A stretch of 64,000 nt of DNA from Diplolepis rosae (GCA_030998225.1 JAPYXD010000308.1:1560001-1624000); one strand, 5' to 3'. Positions 9,918 to 20,744 are shown, counted from the first letter of the stretch. The notes: generated by a model not told the origin, from the sequence alone. Made by a program: numbers and translations.

Positions 9918-10829
9918 CTTAGTAGAAACTCGAGAAGGAAAATTTAAATCAGAAACAATATCCTCTGAGCAAGAGCTTTCCTCGGCAGAATATCTGCGAA
10001 GATTTTCCCTATAAATATGATACGCCAGTGTGTTCGTGTATGTGTGCTTAATTTATCGTTCGGGTGTAATGAACACAAAAAATGAAGCCGCAACACGGTT
10101 GACACGTACTGAATTTTATCATATGTTGGACCCTGTTGATAATAATTATGACCAGGGCCGTCCGGAGCTATTCGATAAAACGAGAGAAAAGGCAAAATGA
10201 AAATGATAAAGATAGAATATAAAAAATCGAAATAAGATTCGCGTTACAATATATTTCCTAATAAATCGACCGATTTTATACTTACCCTTTGTAAACGAAG
10301 CTGCTACAAGCTTGGTCAAAGGTTGTAAGTTAATTATTGGAGTTTGTTAAAGAAAGAATCCGCGTATTGCTTCCTACTATTTCGCAGTTTCTTTTTATTT
10401 TCTTTTTTACTTACGAAAAATATTCTATTTGAGAACCACTGTCGAGATGCATTGCAGCTGCTCAGCGACCGATGAGGAAATTCCTTGTCTCCCGTAGAGT
10501 TTTCCTTTCCTTCGTGCGTGGCTGGCCGGTTGCTGGTGTAAGCGTTGAGGCAGTCGGAAAATTCTTCCGTTACACGTTGTCTCCCTTGGAGAGTGACGTC
10601 ACTGCTTTCTTAGGAGTCGCTAATAATTCTACTCAATTCAAATTATGTACGCGTTCTCCTTTGGCCAAAGATTATCGAATCTTTGTAAGCCGTTCAAGAT
10701 TTATATTGCACTGCACGTTTAATCACTGGTAAAGGGATAATAGGGTGTGGTCCGCCGAAAGAAATCAAAGATTCCGTAAAAACTGATTCTTTAAATCCCG
10801 TTGAATCCCGTAGGAATCGAACAAAGGGA
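9918..10829 (-). other. Untranslated leader of the env-bearing element
   Basis: About 0.9 kb between the primer-binding site and gag with no credible gene. It would contain the packaging signal and the splice donor for env, but I cannot point to either with confidence. Confidence 0.6.
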
Positions 10830-10846
10830 TCCTGGCAGGATCGCCA
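10830..10846 (-). promoter_or_regulatory. Primer-binding site, tRNA-Arg type
   Basis: On the plus strand TCCTGGCAGGATCGCCA reads as the 3' end of an insect tRNA-Arg including CCA (tRNA end from memory). On the minus strand it lies three bases inside the 5' LTR, the expected place for priming first-strand synthesis. Confidence 0.75.
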
Positions 10847-10849
10847 AAA

Positions 10850-11116
10850 TGTGACGGGTAAAATAATAAAGTCACTCAAACACCAGCGAATTTAATTATA
10901 TAGAAAATTATATCGTTTATTACTGAGATGTGTCAAATACAATAGTAGCCGTAGCTTATACTAAGGGTATCGACAGAGATCTGACGCTCTTTTCCTGGAT
11001 GGCTTCTACAGTCAACTACCCTGCTTTGAAGGGTAATAGTGGGGATAAGGCAGATCTCTGGACCAAAAAGGAAACATTCCAGAAATATACACATAGTAAA
11101 GGCCTCGCCCTTCACA
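10850..11116 (-). repeat. 5' LTR of the env-bearing element
   Basis: 267 bp, equal in length to 2737-3003 and differing from it at two positions. It would hold the promoter. The right flank is the CATG duplication at 11117-11120. Confidence 0.93.
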
Positions 11117-11120
11117 CATG
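11117..11120. repeat. Target-site duplication, right copy (CATG)
   Basis: Same four bases as 2733-2736, directly after the LTR end TTCACA. Confidence 0.85.
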
Positions 11121-11497
11121 AAACGCGTGCTTTGATTCAAAGAAATATTTCTTTGCTTGTGAATGTGAGCGAATTAACTCAACCAATTCATTTCTTTGAA
11201 ACTAAGTACCTAGTTTATTTAAATATTGTTTTCGCACTCAAAGACCGTTACAGATGAAGACGAAGGAAAAGTTGTACAGAACAATATAAGGGAAAAACCC
11301 AAAGGGATACGATGCTGCTGGGAATGAAAAGGTTATTGTAAGATATTCTACTTATTCTAATGACGGTCGGGCGGCACTCTGTAATACATTTGTAAGTATA
11401 TTAATTGCAGAAATACATTTAGGTTATTTGTTGAGAGAAAAGCAATTAAAGAAATTATTATACAAAATGTACAAGTGGAAATGTAGTGGTCGCTACA
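11121..11497. other. No gene: residual DNA-element sequence and probable gypsy LTR start
   Basis: The left part (to about 11210) has CAAAGAAAT motifs shared with the TA-ended element. The right part probably belongs to the 3' LTR of the neighbouring gypsy element: on the minus strand a GCAGGGGGGTCTG tract (11498-11510) is followed by TGTAGCGACC, a likely LTR start at 11497. The LTR's other end cannot be fixed because no second copy is present. Confidence 0.45.
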
Positions 11498-11510
11498 CAG
11501 ACCCCCCTGC
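11498..11510 (-). promoter_or_regulatory. Probable polypurine tract of second gypsy element
   Basis: Minus strand GCAGGGGGGTCTG, about 70 bases after the pol stop and directly before TGTAGCGACC. Confidence 0.55.
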
Positions 11511-11580
11511 TAGTGATTTACTTGACATTAAAGGCTAGGAGATCACGATAAAAAAGGTGTTGGTATAAATTGTTCAAGAA

Positions 11581-14500
11581 TCAGGCGAAACCTCCTTGTA
11601 GGCGATCCGGAAACCTGACTCTTCTACCTGTGCGAGTTCGGATGCTTGAAGATGTAGATTCATTGCTGTCCTTGTCCTGATCGTGAACGGACATGCTGCT
11701 TCCTGGTTGATGATTCGTGTCCTCTTGAGTCACTGCGTCGCCGTTGATAACATATGCAGGTTTGAGTCTGTCTATTGAGACTGTGATGGTTTTTCCTTTG
11801 ACAGAAATGTCAAACGTTCTACCAGTGCGACTTATGACGCGGTAAGGTCCGTCGTAAGTCATCTGTAAAGAGGCAAGTGGAGGTGGGTATCTGAGGAACA
11901 CGTGACTTGTCGTGTTCAAGTCCTTGAACACAAAGGTCTTCCTGTCGCCGTGGCGAGTCCCTTGGACAGGTTGCAGAGAGTGAAAGTGATTCTTGAGCTC
12001 TTTCACGAATTGCGAGCTTGTCATGGTGCCGGTTGCCTTCGGCGCGAGGAATTCTCCGGGCAGGCGAAGTGACTCTCCATAAACCATCTCCGCCGCTGTA
12101 GCTCCAAAGTCTTCACGCCATGCTGACCTCATGCCCAGCAGGACGATAGGTAGGCAGTCCGACCAACGGTCAGTCGCATGACACTTGATTGCGGATTTTA
12201 GCTGACGGTGCATACGCTCCACCAGTCCATTTGCAGCTGGATGGTAGGCAGTGTTTCTGAAGTGTCGTGTGCCAAGAAGGACGTTTAGTTCTTGGAAAAG
12301 TAGCGACTCAAATTGACGGCCTTGATCCGTGGTCACTCGCAGAGGAACTCCGAACCTTGCTACCCATGTGGAGAGGAAAATGCTGGCGACTGTTGCGGCG
12401 TCGATGTCTTGGAGAGGGAATGCTTCTGGCCATCTGGTAAACCGATCGACACACGTGAGACAGTACTTGAAACCTCGCGAAGACGGAAGTGGACCGACGA
12501 GGTCGATGTGCACGTGTTCGAATCTGCTTGAAGGCGTGACAAATGATGCTACTGGTGCAGAGGTATGCCTGGAAACTTTAGAACGCTGACAGGGTATACA
12601 TGATTGAGCCCATTTCCTGCAATCTCTCTTCACTGCTGGCCAAACGTAACGTTCAGTGATGAGTTTCACGGTTGCCTTGATTCCGGGGTGCGAGAGTTGA
12701 TGGATAGAGTCGAAGGCTGCACGACGAAAACTCCTGGTCACAAAAGGTCGAACTCTTGGCGTTGAGACGTCACAATATAGGGAAACATTCGAGTCAGGCA
12801 TATGTACTGTCTTCAGTTGTAAACCATGCTCTGAACGAAGGTAGTGTTGAAGCTCGTTATCACCCTGCTGAGCTTGTGCCAGGATTGCGAAATCGATGGT
12901 AGCTGACAGCTCTTCGATCCTTGAGAGGGCGTCGGCGACTATGTTCTCAGCTCCAGAGATGTGTATGATGTCAGTCGTGAATTGAGAGATGAAGTCCAAG
13001 TGGCGGAATTGACGTGGCGAGCGTTTGGATGAATTCTGATGGAAGGCGTAGGTCAAAGGCTTGTGATCGGTGAAAATTGTAAAGTTCCTGCCTTCGATCA
13101 TGTGCCTGAAGTGCTTGATAGATTTGTAAATAGCAAGCAGTTCTCGGTCGTAGACACCGTATTTCACTTCGGCGGTGCTCAACTTCTTCGAGATGAATCC
13201 TAGAGGCTGCCAACCACCTTGGGACCTCTGCTGCAGGACTGCTCCTATAGCGACGTCTGATGCATCTGTGAAAATTGCGAGCGGTGCATTTGGTGCTGGG
13301 AAAACCAGTAGAGTTGCCTCAGCTAAGCTGCTCTTGCATTCTTCAAAAGCGATGAGAGTAGTTTTGTCCCAGTGTATCGGTTCTTTTCCTTTGACGTTGC
13401 CTTTTAGGAGCTCATTTAGCAAGGCTTGCTTTGCTGCTGCTCTCGGGATGGTTCTACGATAGAAGTTGACAGTCCCGAGGAATCGACGGAGCTCTTTCGC
13501 GGTCTTGGGCAGCGGAAAATTTTTGATAGCTTCGATCTTGTCGGCGGGAGGTTGAATGCCATGCTGCGAAATTTGATACCCAAGGAATTTGAACGAATTT
13601 TGTCCCCACACGCACTTCGAAGAGTATATTGAAACACCAAATTCGCTCAATCGCTTGAATAGAAGGTGAAGGTGTGTCTTATGTTCTGCGGTTGAAGAAG
13701 ATGCGACGAGGATATCGTCGATGTATACATATAGGAAGTCCAATCCAAGGAGCACCTCGTTGATGAACCGCTTAAAAGTTTGCGCTGCGTTACGAAGACC
13801 GAAGTTCATGAACGGAAACTCGAAGAGTCCGAACGGCGTCGTGATAGCCGTCTTTGGAATGTCTTCTTCCGCCACCGGGATCTGGTTGTACGCACGGACG
13901 AGGTCGACGGTTGAGAAGATGGTCTTGCCGTGCAAATGTTGCGCAAAGTCCTCAATGTGCGGAATCGGGTATCTATCCGGGATGGTCCTGGAGTTCAGCT
14001 TCTCGTAAGATCCACATGGTCGCCATTCATTTGTCGTCTTCTTGGGCACCATGTGAAGCGGGTTTGCCCATGGACTTTTCGAAGGTCTGGCGATACCAAG
14101 GCGTAGCATCAATTCGAATTCTTTCTTGGCTTGCCTCAGGCGGTCGGGCGCGAGTCGACGAGGAGGCAGAAAAACCGGTGGCCCAGGCGTCGTATGAATG
14201 TGGTGTTTCGTTGTGTGCTTCGGGATGCTGAAAGTACCTGGAGGCTTAGTAATGTCTGGGTATTCAAGCAGGATACTCAGCCAGACAGATGACGGTTTGA
14301 CGACGTGGATACCCAGGAGGTCGCTGCTGCATTCTGCGATCTGACCTAGGGTGTTCAATGATGTCAGATCGTCTTTGAGGCGTCGATTCCTGACATCGAC
14401 GAGAAGACCGTAATGATGGAGGAAATCTACCCCCAGGATCGGCTTGGACACGTCAGCCACGGTGAACCTCCAGGTGAAGTCTCTTCGAAGACCCAAGTCC

Positions 14501-14717
14501 AAGGTCAAAGTCTCGAGTCCGTAGGTGTGAATGATTGTGTTGTTGGCCGCATAAAGATCGAAGTCCGTCTTTGATCGTCTTCCACGAGTCAGAGTGCGGG
14601 GAAAGACGCAGAGATCCGCACCTGTGTCAACTAGGAACTGAACTTTAGAGTTCCTGTCGAGAACGAAGAGGCGGTGCGACGTCGGGCAAGGAACGTTGGC
14701 CTTAACGTTCTTCCAAG
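11581..14717 (-). CDS. pol: Ty3/gypsy Pol polyprotein, 5' end missing
   Basis: A long frame without visible lesions, open from about 14717 down to the stop at 11581. The protease motif [12 protein letters not shown] is encoded at about 14600-14635. RT has YIDDILVAS at about 13714-13725, RNase H has [11 protein letters not shown], and the integrase has an H2C2 zinc domain (HQLSHPG, then CIPCQ) and the triad [30 protein letters not shown] block near the C-terminus is a GPY/F module. No gag is present: the frame runs into the BEL/Pao end at about 14703. The open length suggests relatively recent activity. Confidence 0.9.
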
Positions 14718-15566
14718 CTAGCTAAAGATTATGCCAGCTAGAAGTTGAGGTAAAGACAATGATGAAGCGGCACCTTGTTAAACTATGAAAACTTTATTAA
14801 TTTAAGTGTCCACGGCAAGGATCAAACCCGATCACAATGGATGGCGAGAGCACGAGCTTGCTACTCGTCCAAGCGAGAAAATGTATCTAAAACTAATCCA
14901 AGAAGTACATGGTGAAAAAATGGACAAGCCAAGACAAGAATCAGCTGTTGCAGAAAGGGAGGGGATGGATAGGATCGAAGATGTACACAGTAGATGGACG
15001 AGCTAAGACAATTCAGTTGTTACAGAAAAGGGGAGGGGAGCAAATAACAGAAGGAGCTCCGTATTCTAATTGTCCTGGGTCTTTCCCATAATCTTATGAA
15101 GCAAGCTGGTAAATGCTGAAATTCGGAAACTAGTTAAAGGCTAGGTATATGATCATGGGGCGATAGACATAAACTGAACCTCATCGTTGCTGAAAGCCAT
15201 ACAATTAGAAATACTCAAAGGTAAATACACAAAATGTCTATAAGGATTGAAACACAATTATACAATGGACATACAAAATACGTAGAACTCGTCTTTCCAA
15301 GCTGTAAAGTTTACAATCGAGGTAATACAACTTGACATCCGCTCCTTAGAACAATAAGAAAATACATAAAGCTTAACAAATACAAAATCCGAGCGTAATT
15401 GCTAGGTTTTGAAGCGATCGTTGAGGCATGGAAGGTACTCAGCCTTTATTAGCAATTTAATAATTCACGAATATAATAACAATGAAAAAGACAGATTCAA
15501 TTAGAAGATTCGACTAAATTATCAGGTACAAGACAAGTGTCTTACGTTCGTGATTGCGACATAACA
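14703..15566 (-). repeat. 3' LTR of the BEL/Pao element
   Basis: On the minus strand it starts TGTTATGTCGC directly after AACGGGGCCGCAA, a purine-rich tract typical of the position before a BEL LTR, and ends near GAACGTTA at 14703. An AATAAA lies near 14800. Its last 184 bp (14703-14886) recur at 20561-20744. The outermost base is uncertain by a few positions. Confidence 0.75.
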
Positions 15567-15659
15567 TTGCGGCCCCGTTTGAACGATCTACGTTCAAAGG
15601 AACAATGTTGTCAAGATGAGAATGCGTAGTTTAAAGGGTCAGTGCTGTGGCGCTGAGTT

Positions 15660-17042
15660 CTATATAGGAGCCTTGGTAATCTCTGCAGCAGTCGGCACGT
15701 TCACTGGTAGAGGACACAGTTTCTTGAGACACCTTTTATAAGTACCCGACGTTGTTTTCACAATTGCTACACGAGCAATTCTATCAGCTCCAGGGTGAGT
15801 TTCGATGACTCGGCCTAGATTCCATCTCAAGGGAGGAAGGTTCTCCTCCTTAAGTACAACCATGCTGCCGACAGATATGCTGCCACTGGAACCAGATTTC
15901 CATTTGCTGCGGACGGTGAGCTCGTTCAAGTACTCTTTGTGCCACCTGGCCCAAAAGTGCTGTGTTCGCGCCTGTACCTGTTGCCATGCGGATAAACGAT
16001 TGCATGGAAGTGATCTGAGATCTGCCTGTGGGAAGCTAGTCAATGGTTCACCAATCAGGAAGTGGCCAGGAGTTAGGGAACGAAAATCATTTGGATCGGA
16101 TGATAGCGGAGTTAAAGGGCGCGAATTTAGGATAGCTTCAATTTCGATTACGTAGGTTTCAAGCTGTACAAACGTAAGGAGAGCATTCCCAACCGTGCGC
16201 GCAAAATGATGTTTAAACGATTTGACCGCAGCCTCCCAAAGGCCGCCAAAATGTGGAGCTCCGGGTGGTATAAAAATCCATTTAATCCCTTCATTGGATA
16301 AAAACTTCAGGACCCTTTCATTGTGCTCATCATCAGTCAGAAGAGCATGAAGTTCCTTGATCTCGCGACTTGCTCCTACAAAGTTTGTGGCGTTATCCGA
16401 CAATAAGGTGCTGGATTTTCCGCGTCGAGAAAAAAATCGTTTTAAGGCTGCGAGGAATGCTTCCGTAGTGAGATCACTTACTAATTCAAAATGCACTGCC
16501 TTAGTAGCAAGACAGATGAATACCGAAACATAACACTTAACGGAACCACGATTTCTGAAACGTTTTTCTTTTACAAAAAAAGGACCGCAGTAGTCGATTC
16601 CCGTATTCACGAAAGCGCGAGTGAGATGGAGTCGATTTGCGGGTAAGTTCCCCATGACGTAATTTACATCGCGCGGTTTCGCACGAAAGCATGGGACACA
16701 TTGGCGAATGACATGGCGTGTGGTGTTACGGCCGTCGAGAGGCCAAAAGCAATCTCGCACTGAATACAATGTCGCTTGCGTTCCAGCGTGCTTAAGTCGT
16801 ATGTGTTCACTTCTTATAATAAGATTTGTGACGTGATGACTTCGCGGGAGAAGGATAGGGTGCTTCTGGTTAGAGGAAAATGCAGAGTGTATCAGTCTGC
16901 CACCCACCCTTATAACCCCATCATCAAGAAAGGGGTTTAACGCGATAAGTTTGCTCCTTCTGCAAACAGTTTCTCCGCGCTTCAGACAATCGATTTCTTT
17001 CGAGAAATCCTTTGCTTGTGTGAGTTTTATTACTAAATTCAT
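15660..17042 (-). CDS. pol: BEL/Pao integrase region, open
   Basis: 460 residues from ATG at 17040-17042. The zinc domain uses His80, His85, Cys115 and Cys118. The catalytic triad is Asp150 (GIDYCGPF), Asp216 (LLSDNATNF) and Glu270 (GGLWEAAVKS). The C-terminal part with LTPGHFLIGEPL and the WNLGRV block is characteristic of BEL/Pao integrases. It integrates element cDNA. The frame is the end of a larger Pol; a frameshift near 17060-17085 separates it from RNase H. As it stands the ATG is internal to the ancestral polyprotein. Confidence 0.88.
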   Translation of the reverse strand: MNLVIKLTQAKDFSKEIDCLKRGETVCRRSKLIALNPFLDDGVIRVGGRLIHSAFSSNQKHPILLPRSHHVTNLIIRSEHIRLKHAGTQATLYSVRDCFWPLDGRNTTRHVIRQCVPCFRAKPRDVNYVMGNLPANRLHLTRAFVNTGIDYCGPFFVKEKRFRNRGSVKCYVSVFICLATKAVHFELVSDLTTEAFLAALKRFFSRRGKSSTLLSDNATNFVGASREIKELHALLTDDEHNERVLKFLSNEGIKWIFIPPGAPHFGGLWEAAVKSFKHHFARTVGNALLTFVQLETYVIEIEAILNSRPLTPLSSDPNDFRSLTPGHFLIGEPLTSFPQADLRSLPCNRLSAWQQVQARTQHFWARWHKEYLNELTVRSKWKSGSSGSISVGSMVVLKEENLPPLRWNLGRVIETHPGADRIARVAIVKTTSGTYKRCLKKLCPLPVNVPTAAEITKAPI

Positions 17043-17058
17043 AGCGATGTCGATTTCC

Positions 17059-17625
17059 TCAACGGCCAGCGCTGCGCTTACTCTTGCACCTTACATTATG
17101 AATAAAGCGAAGACAGTAGGCAAGAACTCGTTTCAATTTTGTAAGCTCAGAATATCTTTCCAGTAAAGACCATTTTGAAATTGTTAAATTCATGGAGACC
17201 TGGGGAGTTGCTGGAGCCCGCAGCTCAGGAATCTCCTTGCGTAGAAGTGTGGTCGAAGGCCACATATCCTCAGATTTAACGAGCCAAGTAGGACCAGGCG
17301 GCCAGCTAGTGGATTGCACAAATTCCTGTGGCATTTGACCACGTGAGACCGAGTTAGCGGGGTTATCTAAGGTGGGCACGTGTCTCCAGTCCTCAGCTTT
17401 AGTGAAAGATTGAATTTTTGCCACTCTATTAGAAACAAACGTTTTTAATAAATGAGGTGGCGTCTTGATCCAATGTAGAGCGACTGTCGAGTCAGACCAA
17501 AAGAAGATCTTGCTAAATTTGCTTTTAAGAGCCTGTTGAACGACAGATTGCAATTTTGCAAGCAGAAGCGCCGCACAAAGTTCCAATCGTGGAAGGGACA
17601 CTGATTTTACGGGCGCAACCCGTGA
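17059..17625 (-). pseudogene. pol: BEL/Pao RNase H and connection domain
   Basis: Reads VSLPRLELCAALLLAKL, then FFWSDSTVALHWI, the RNase H-like blocks of BEL/Pao Pol. It is in the same frame as the upstream RT but separated by a TAA at 17626-17628. It ends at 17059, where the integrase continues in another frame. RNase H removes the RNA template during reverse transcription. Confidence 0.82.
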
Positions 17626-19995
17626 TTATGAACACACGAGATTTGAAAAATATCGACCTTCCTCGTTGGTAGAGCGCAAGTAAATGCAAGCTCCATAAGC
17701 TCTTTCGCTTGCATCGCAGAATCCATGAAGCTGAAACTCTATCGAATTAGGTGACAAAAGGTAGCGACCAAAGCGAAGCTCGTTAACTAGAGGAAGCTGA
17801 GACATGTATTCAATCCAGGAAGTGTCTATTGGAATGGATTCATCCCAGTTAACATTTGCCCTCCAAAGAAGCTGTATAATAATCTTAGCCTGAACAATTA
17901 TGGGGCCAAGTAAACCGAGAGGATCAAAAAGCTTCGCTACCTTAGACAAGATGGTTCGTTTAGAAACCTTTTTAGAGAACCCTTCACTACTTTCAATTTC
18001 GTTCACAGCGTAAAAAATTGAGTCAACTGCAGCATTCCAGTGAATGCCCAGCGTTCTGATTGATTTTGAAGGATCCAGGGCCATGAGGGAACCTTCTCTA
18101 CCATCGTTGAGATCAGTGACAAGAGTGGGATCATTTGAGGCCCATTTTCTCAAACGGAAACCTCCCTTGTTCAAAATTGCAATGAGATCATCGCGGAGTG
18201 CGAGAGCTTGTTCTCGCGTATCAGAAACAGTCAACAAATCGTCGACATAAAAGTCTTGCTTTAGAGAGGAGGCTGCTAGCGGGTGTGCAATACTTTCATC
18301 GACCGCTAATTGATGTAGAGCCCGAATGGATAAAAAGGAGGCACATGCTGTGCCATAAGTAAGTGTATTTAGCTGGTAGATTTTTATCGATTCATTGCGG
18401 TTGGCTCGGTAAGCAATTTTTTGATACAACGAGTCTTCAGGATGTACCAGCATTTGCCGGTACATTTTTTCCATGTCGGCGGTCAACGCATCTTTTTTTG
18501 ATCGAAATCGAGTCAATTGCACGAAGAGTTCGTCTTGAATTACGGGACCGACCATTAACGAATCATTTAATGAAACACCGGTAGAGGATTTTGCCGAGCC
18601 ATCAAAGACTACTCTTATCTTAGTAGTAAGACTATCTTCTTTAACGACAGCATGATGAGGCAAATAAAATCCTTCAGGTGCAGTTTCATCATTTTCAAGT
18701 TGAGACATATGACCCAACTGTTCGTACTCAGAGAGGAATTCATCATACGGGGACTTTAATTCTGGCTGCCTATGAAACCGATTTTCTAAAAGATGAAGAC
18801 GTCGAAGAGCCACAGTGCGAGAGTGACCAATTTCGTTTTTCCGTTCATTGAAAGGAAGCCTCACTATATATCGGCCTTCAGAATTTCGAGCGGTATTCTT
18901 TACGAAGTGCTCCTCACAAGCGATTTGTTCAGAAGAAAGAACTTTGGAGGAAGGCACTTCTTCTAATTCCCAGAACTTAGAGAGATCAAAATCTAAAATC
19001 GTTTTGTTACACATAAAATTACATTGAAGAGTTTTCTGATAAGCACGGGCCATTCCGTATAACTCACCCGCGACTATCCAGCCTAATTGAGTTTTCTGAA
19101 GCACTCCTGGATGATTTTTCAAACGGATTTGGCCCACGCAAAGAAGTTCATAAAAAATACCCACTACAAGAATACCGTCAATTTTACTCGGTTCATCAAA
19201 GCGAGGATCAGCTAAAAATATATTTTTTGGGATTCCCAGAGACTCACGATCGATTCCAAATGAAGGAAGAGCGTGCGCCAAGTCGGGATTCGCTACAACG
19301 AGGAAGTTAAGATTTCTTTGGAATTTATTGTTGTATCGCGATTTAAAAGTAGCAGTGACCGTTTTTCGAACGGCTGTGGATACCGTACCAAAACTCAATA
19401 CTGATATGTTCACTGCTTCCTTATGTAATTCGAGAAAGGATGCTACGTGATCAGTCAGACAGTGGGGTTGGGATCCGTTATCTATGAGAAACCGGCATTG
19501 CTTCACTTTACCCTGTTTGTTAATAATGTCTACAACCGCAGTGGATAACAGAGTTTCTGCATGAGATTTCGCGAAGTAGCTAAGTGTAGATTTAGGCGAA
19601 GAATGGGACGATTCGCCTGCTTTATCTTGTTTTGAACTTTCAAAATGCAGAAGAGTATTATGTTTTTTCTGACATTTTTTACAAGGCCCACTATTGCACT
19701 TGCTCGTGCGGTGACATGATTCGAAACAATTTAAACACAAAGAATTTCCCTTAGCGAACTTGAACCGCTCTGTAGGAGATAGGTTCAAGAAGGTTTCGCA
19801 CGAAATGATTCTATGTTCGGTTTTGCAATAAGGGCACACATTTTGTATACTGGTAGCTGCAAATGCGTGTTGCTGTCGCATACGGATTCGCGGATTCATA
19901 GCGGGCTTTTTCTCGACTGTACTGTGGAAGCTAGCACGGCATTGAGCGGATCTGGTATCATTTAATTGAGCGCGGCGATTGAGAAATGAAACCAT
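17626..19995 (-). CDS. pol: BEL/Pao zinc fingers, protease, reverse transcriptase and RNase H start
   Basis: 789 residues. At about residues 50-130 there are Cys/His clusters (CPYCKTEH, CLNCFESCH, CKKCQ) of the Gag nucleocapsid. The protease motif reads RFLIDNGSQ, where BEL elements usually have DSGSQ, so the Ser/Thr next to the catalytic Asp is Asn. RT follows with RVVFDGSAKS, TADMEKMYRQM and the catalytic FYVDDLL. RNase H starts with GFCDASERAYGA and is cut by TAA at 17626-17628. The first residues continue a gag frame in which upstream sequence is missing. Long and open but not a complete polyprotein. Confidence 0.85.
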   Translation of the reverse strand: MVSFLNRRAQLNDTRSAQCRASFHSTVEKKPAMNPRIRMRQQHAFAATSIQNVCPYCKTEHRIISCETFLNLSPTERFKFAKGNSLCLNCFESCHRTSKCNSGPCKKCQKKHNTLLHFESSKQDKAGESSHSSPKSTLSYFAKSHAETLLSTAVVDIINKQGKVKQCRFLIDNGSQPHCLTDHVASFLELHKEAVNISVLSFGTVSTAVRKTVTATFKSRYNNKFQRNLNFLVVANPDLAHALPSFGIDRESLGIPKNIFLADPRFDEPSKIDGILVVGIFYELLCVGQIRLKNHPGVLQKTQLGWIVAGELYGMARAYQKTLQCNFMCNKTILDFDLSKFWELEEVPSSKVLSSEQIACEEHFVKNTARNSEGRYIVRLPFNERKNEIGHSRTVALRRLHLLENRFHRQPELKSPYDEFLSEYEQLGHMSQLENDETAPEGFYLPHHAVVKEDSLTTKIRVVFDGSAKSSTGVSLNDSLMVGPVIQDELFVQLTRFRSKKDALTADMEKMYRQMLVHPEDSLYQKIAYRANRNESIKIYQLNTLTYGTACASFLSIRALHQLAVDESIAHPLAASSLKQDFYVDDLLTVSDTREQALALRDDLIAILNKGGFRLRKWASNDPTLVTDLNDGREGSLMALDPSKSIRTLGIHWNAAVDSIFYAVNEIESSEGFSKKVSKRTILSKVAKLFDPLGLLGPIIVQAKIIIQLLWRANVNWDESIPIDTSWIEYMSQLPLVNELRFGRYLLSPNSIEFQLHGFCDASERAYGACIYLRSTNEEGRYFSNLVCS

Positions 19996-20531
19996 CTCCA
20001 GGAAGGTGGGGCGGTTGGAGTCACAAATAGATTCTTCCCACCTTTCAAGCTATTGAGTAGTGCACGCACAGAAAAATCCTTTGACAAACACGGGATATTT
20101 ATTAAGTCTTGAATGTGGTTTTGACGAATAAGTCCGCGATTATCGTAGGTTTCCTTCACTAGGTCCCATGCAACTAAGTAATTTTCCGCGGATAATTGTA
20201 TGGCCGCGATGAGTTCTGAAGCTTCACCCTTTAGGCAGTCGCGCAAGTGTCTAAGCTTTAAAATAGGAGACAATTTTGAATTATTATGAATCATTGACGA
20301 AAAGACGTCATGGAAGCCTAACCACGCATCATACGCTCCATCAAAAGAAGGTAATCCTAAAGAAGGTAGTTTGAAATTATCTGAAAATTCATTTAATACC
20401 GAGGTCTCGGGACCTAAAGCATTATTCGTGGTTTCGATTCTATTCGATTGACTTGACGAACCACGTGAGACGGAAACCGTGGAACCGCGAGTGCTATTTG
20501 ACAAAAGATTTGAGGCTAATCGAAGGACCAA
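19962..20531 (-). pseudogene. gag: BEL/Pao gag, internally deleted
   Basis: Contains the gag core LPSLGLPSFDGAYDAW, then SSMIHNNSKLSP, CLKGEASELI, WDLVKETYDNRG and QNHIQDLI, which are standard BEL gag blocks. Only about 65 residues lie between the LTR region and this core, so the usual N-terminal part is shortened. After RALLNSLK the frame shifts near 20030 and resumes in the pol-bearing frame with WEESICDSN, leaving out roughly a hundred residues that other BEL gags have. No ATG start is evident. Confidence 0.75.
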
Positions 20532-20560
20532 ATGTTTTGTGCGCCACGTCTGGTTTGACG

Positions 20561-20744
20561 TAACGTTCTTCCAAGCTAGCTAAAGATTATGCCAGCTAGA
20601 AGTTGAGGTAAAGACAATGATGAAGCGGCACCTTGTTAAACTATGAAAACTTTATTAATTTAAGTGTCCACGGCAAGGATCAAACCCGATCACAATGGAT
20701 GGCGAGAGCACGAGCTTGCTACTCGTCCAAGCGAGAAAATGTAT
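20561..20744 (-). repeat. Truncated 5' LTR of the BEL/Pao element
   Basis: 184 bp identical to 14703-14886. Only the U5-side end of the LTR is kept, next to the TGGCGCAC leader and gag. The other about 680 bp are missing. Confidence 0.85.

Larger units (their letters stand above)
2737..11116 (-). mobile_element. Complete env-bearing Ty3/gypsy (errantivirus-type) element
   Basis: An 8,380-bp element with two 267-bp LTRs, a CATG target duplication, a tRNA-Arg-type primer site, a polypurine tract and minus-strand gag, pol and env in that order. The two LTRs differ at only two positions (2902/11015 and 2943/11056), so the insertion is young. Pol shows one frame change in an A10 run and one in-frame stop; gag and env are open. 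Gene order, 4-bp duplication and the env with a furin-like site identify it with insect errantiviruses. It sits inside the flank shared with the TA-ended element. Confidence 0.93.
14703..20744 (-). mobile_element. BEL/Pao retrotransposon interrupting the gypsy element, 5' LTR truncated
   Basis: Minus-strand element with a full 3' LTR (14703-15566), integrase, RNase H, RT, protease, zinc fingers and part of gag, then the last 184 bp of the 5' LTR (20561-20744). The 184 bp are identical between the two LTR copies as far as I can see. Right of 20744 the sequence is unrelated, so the 5' LTR is cut and no target duplication can be read. It abuts the open pol frame of the gypsy neighbour at 14703. 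Confidence 0.88.

Noticed and set aside
11121..11497. Possible small gene between the two retroelements
   Set aside because: Better explained as residual DNA-element sequence plus LTR.
12313..14231. Several plus- and minus-strand frames within the second gypsy pol
   Set aside because: Shadows of the long minus-strand polyprotein; no domain content.
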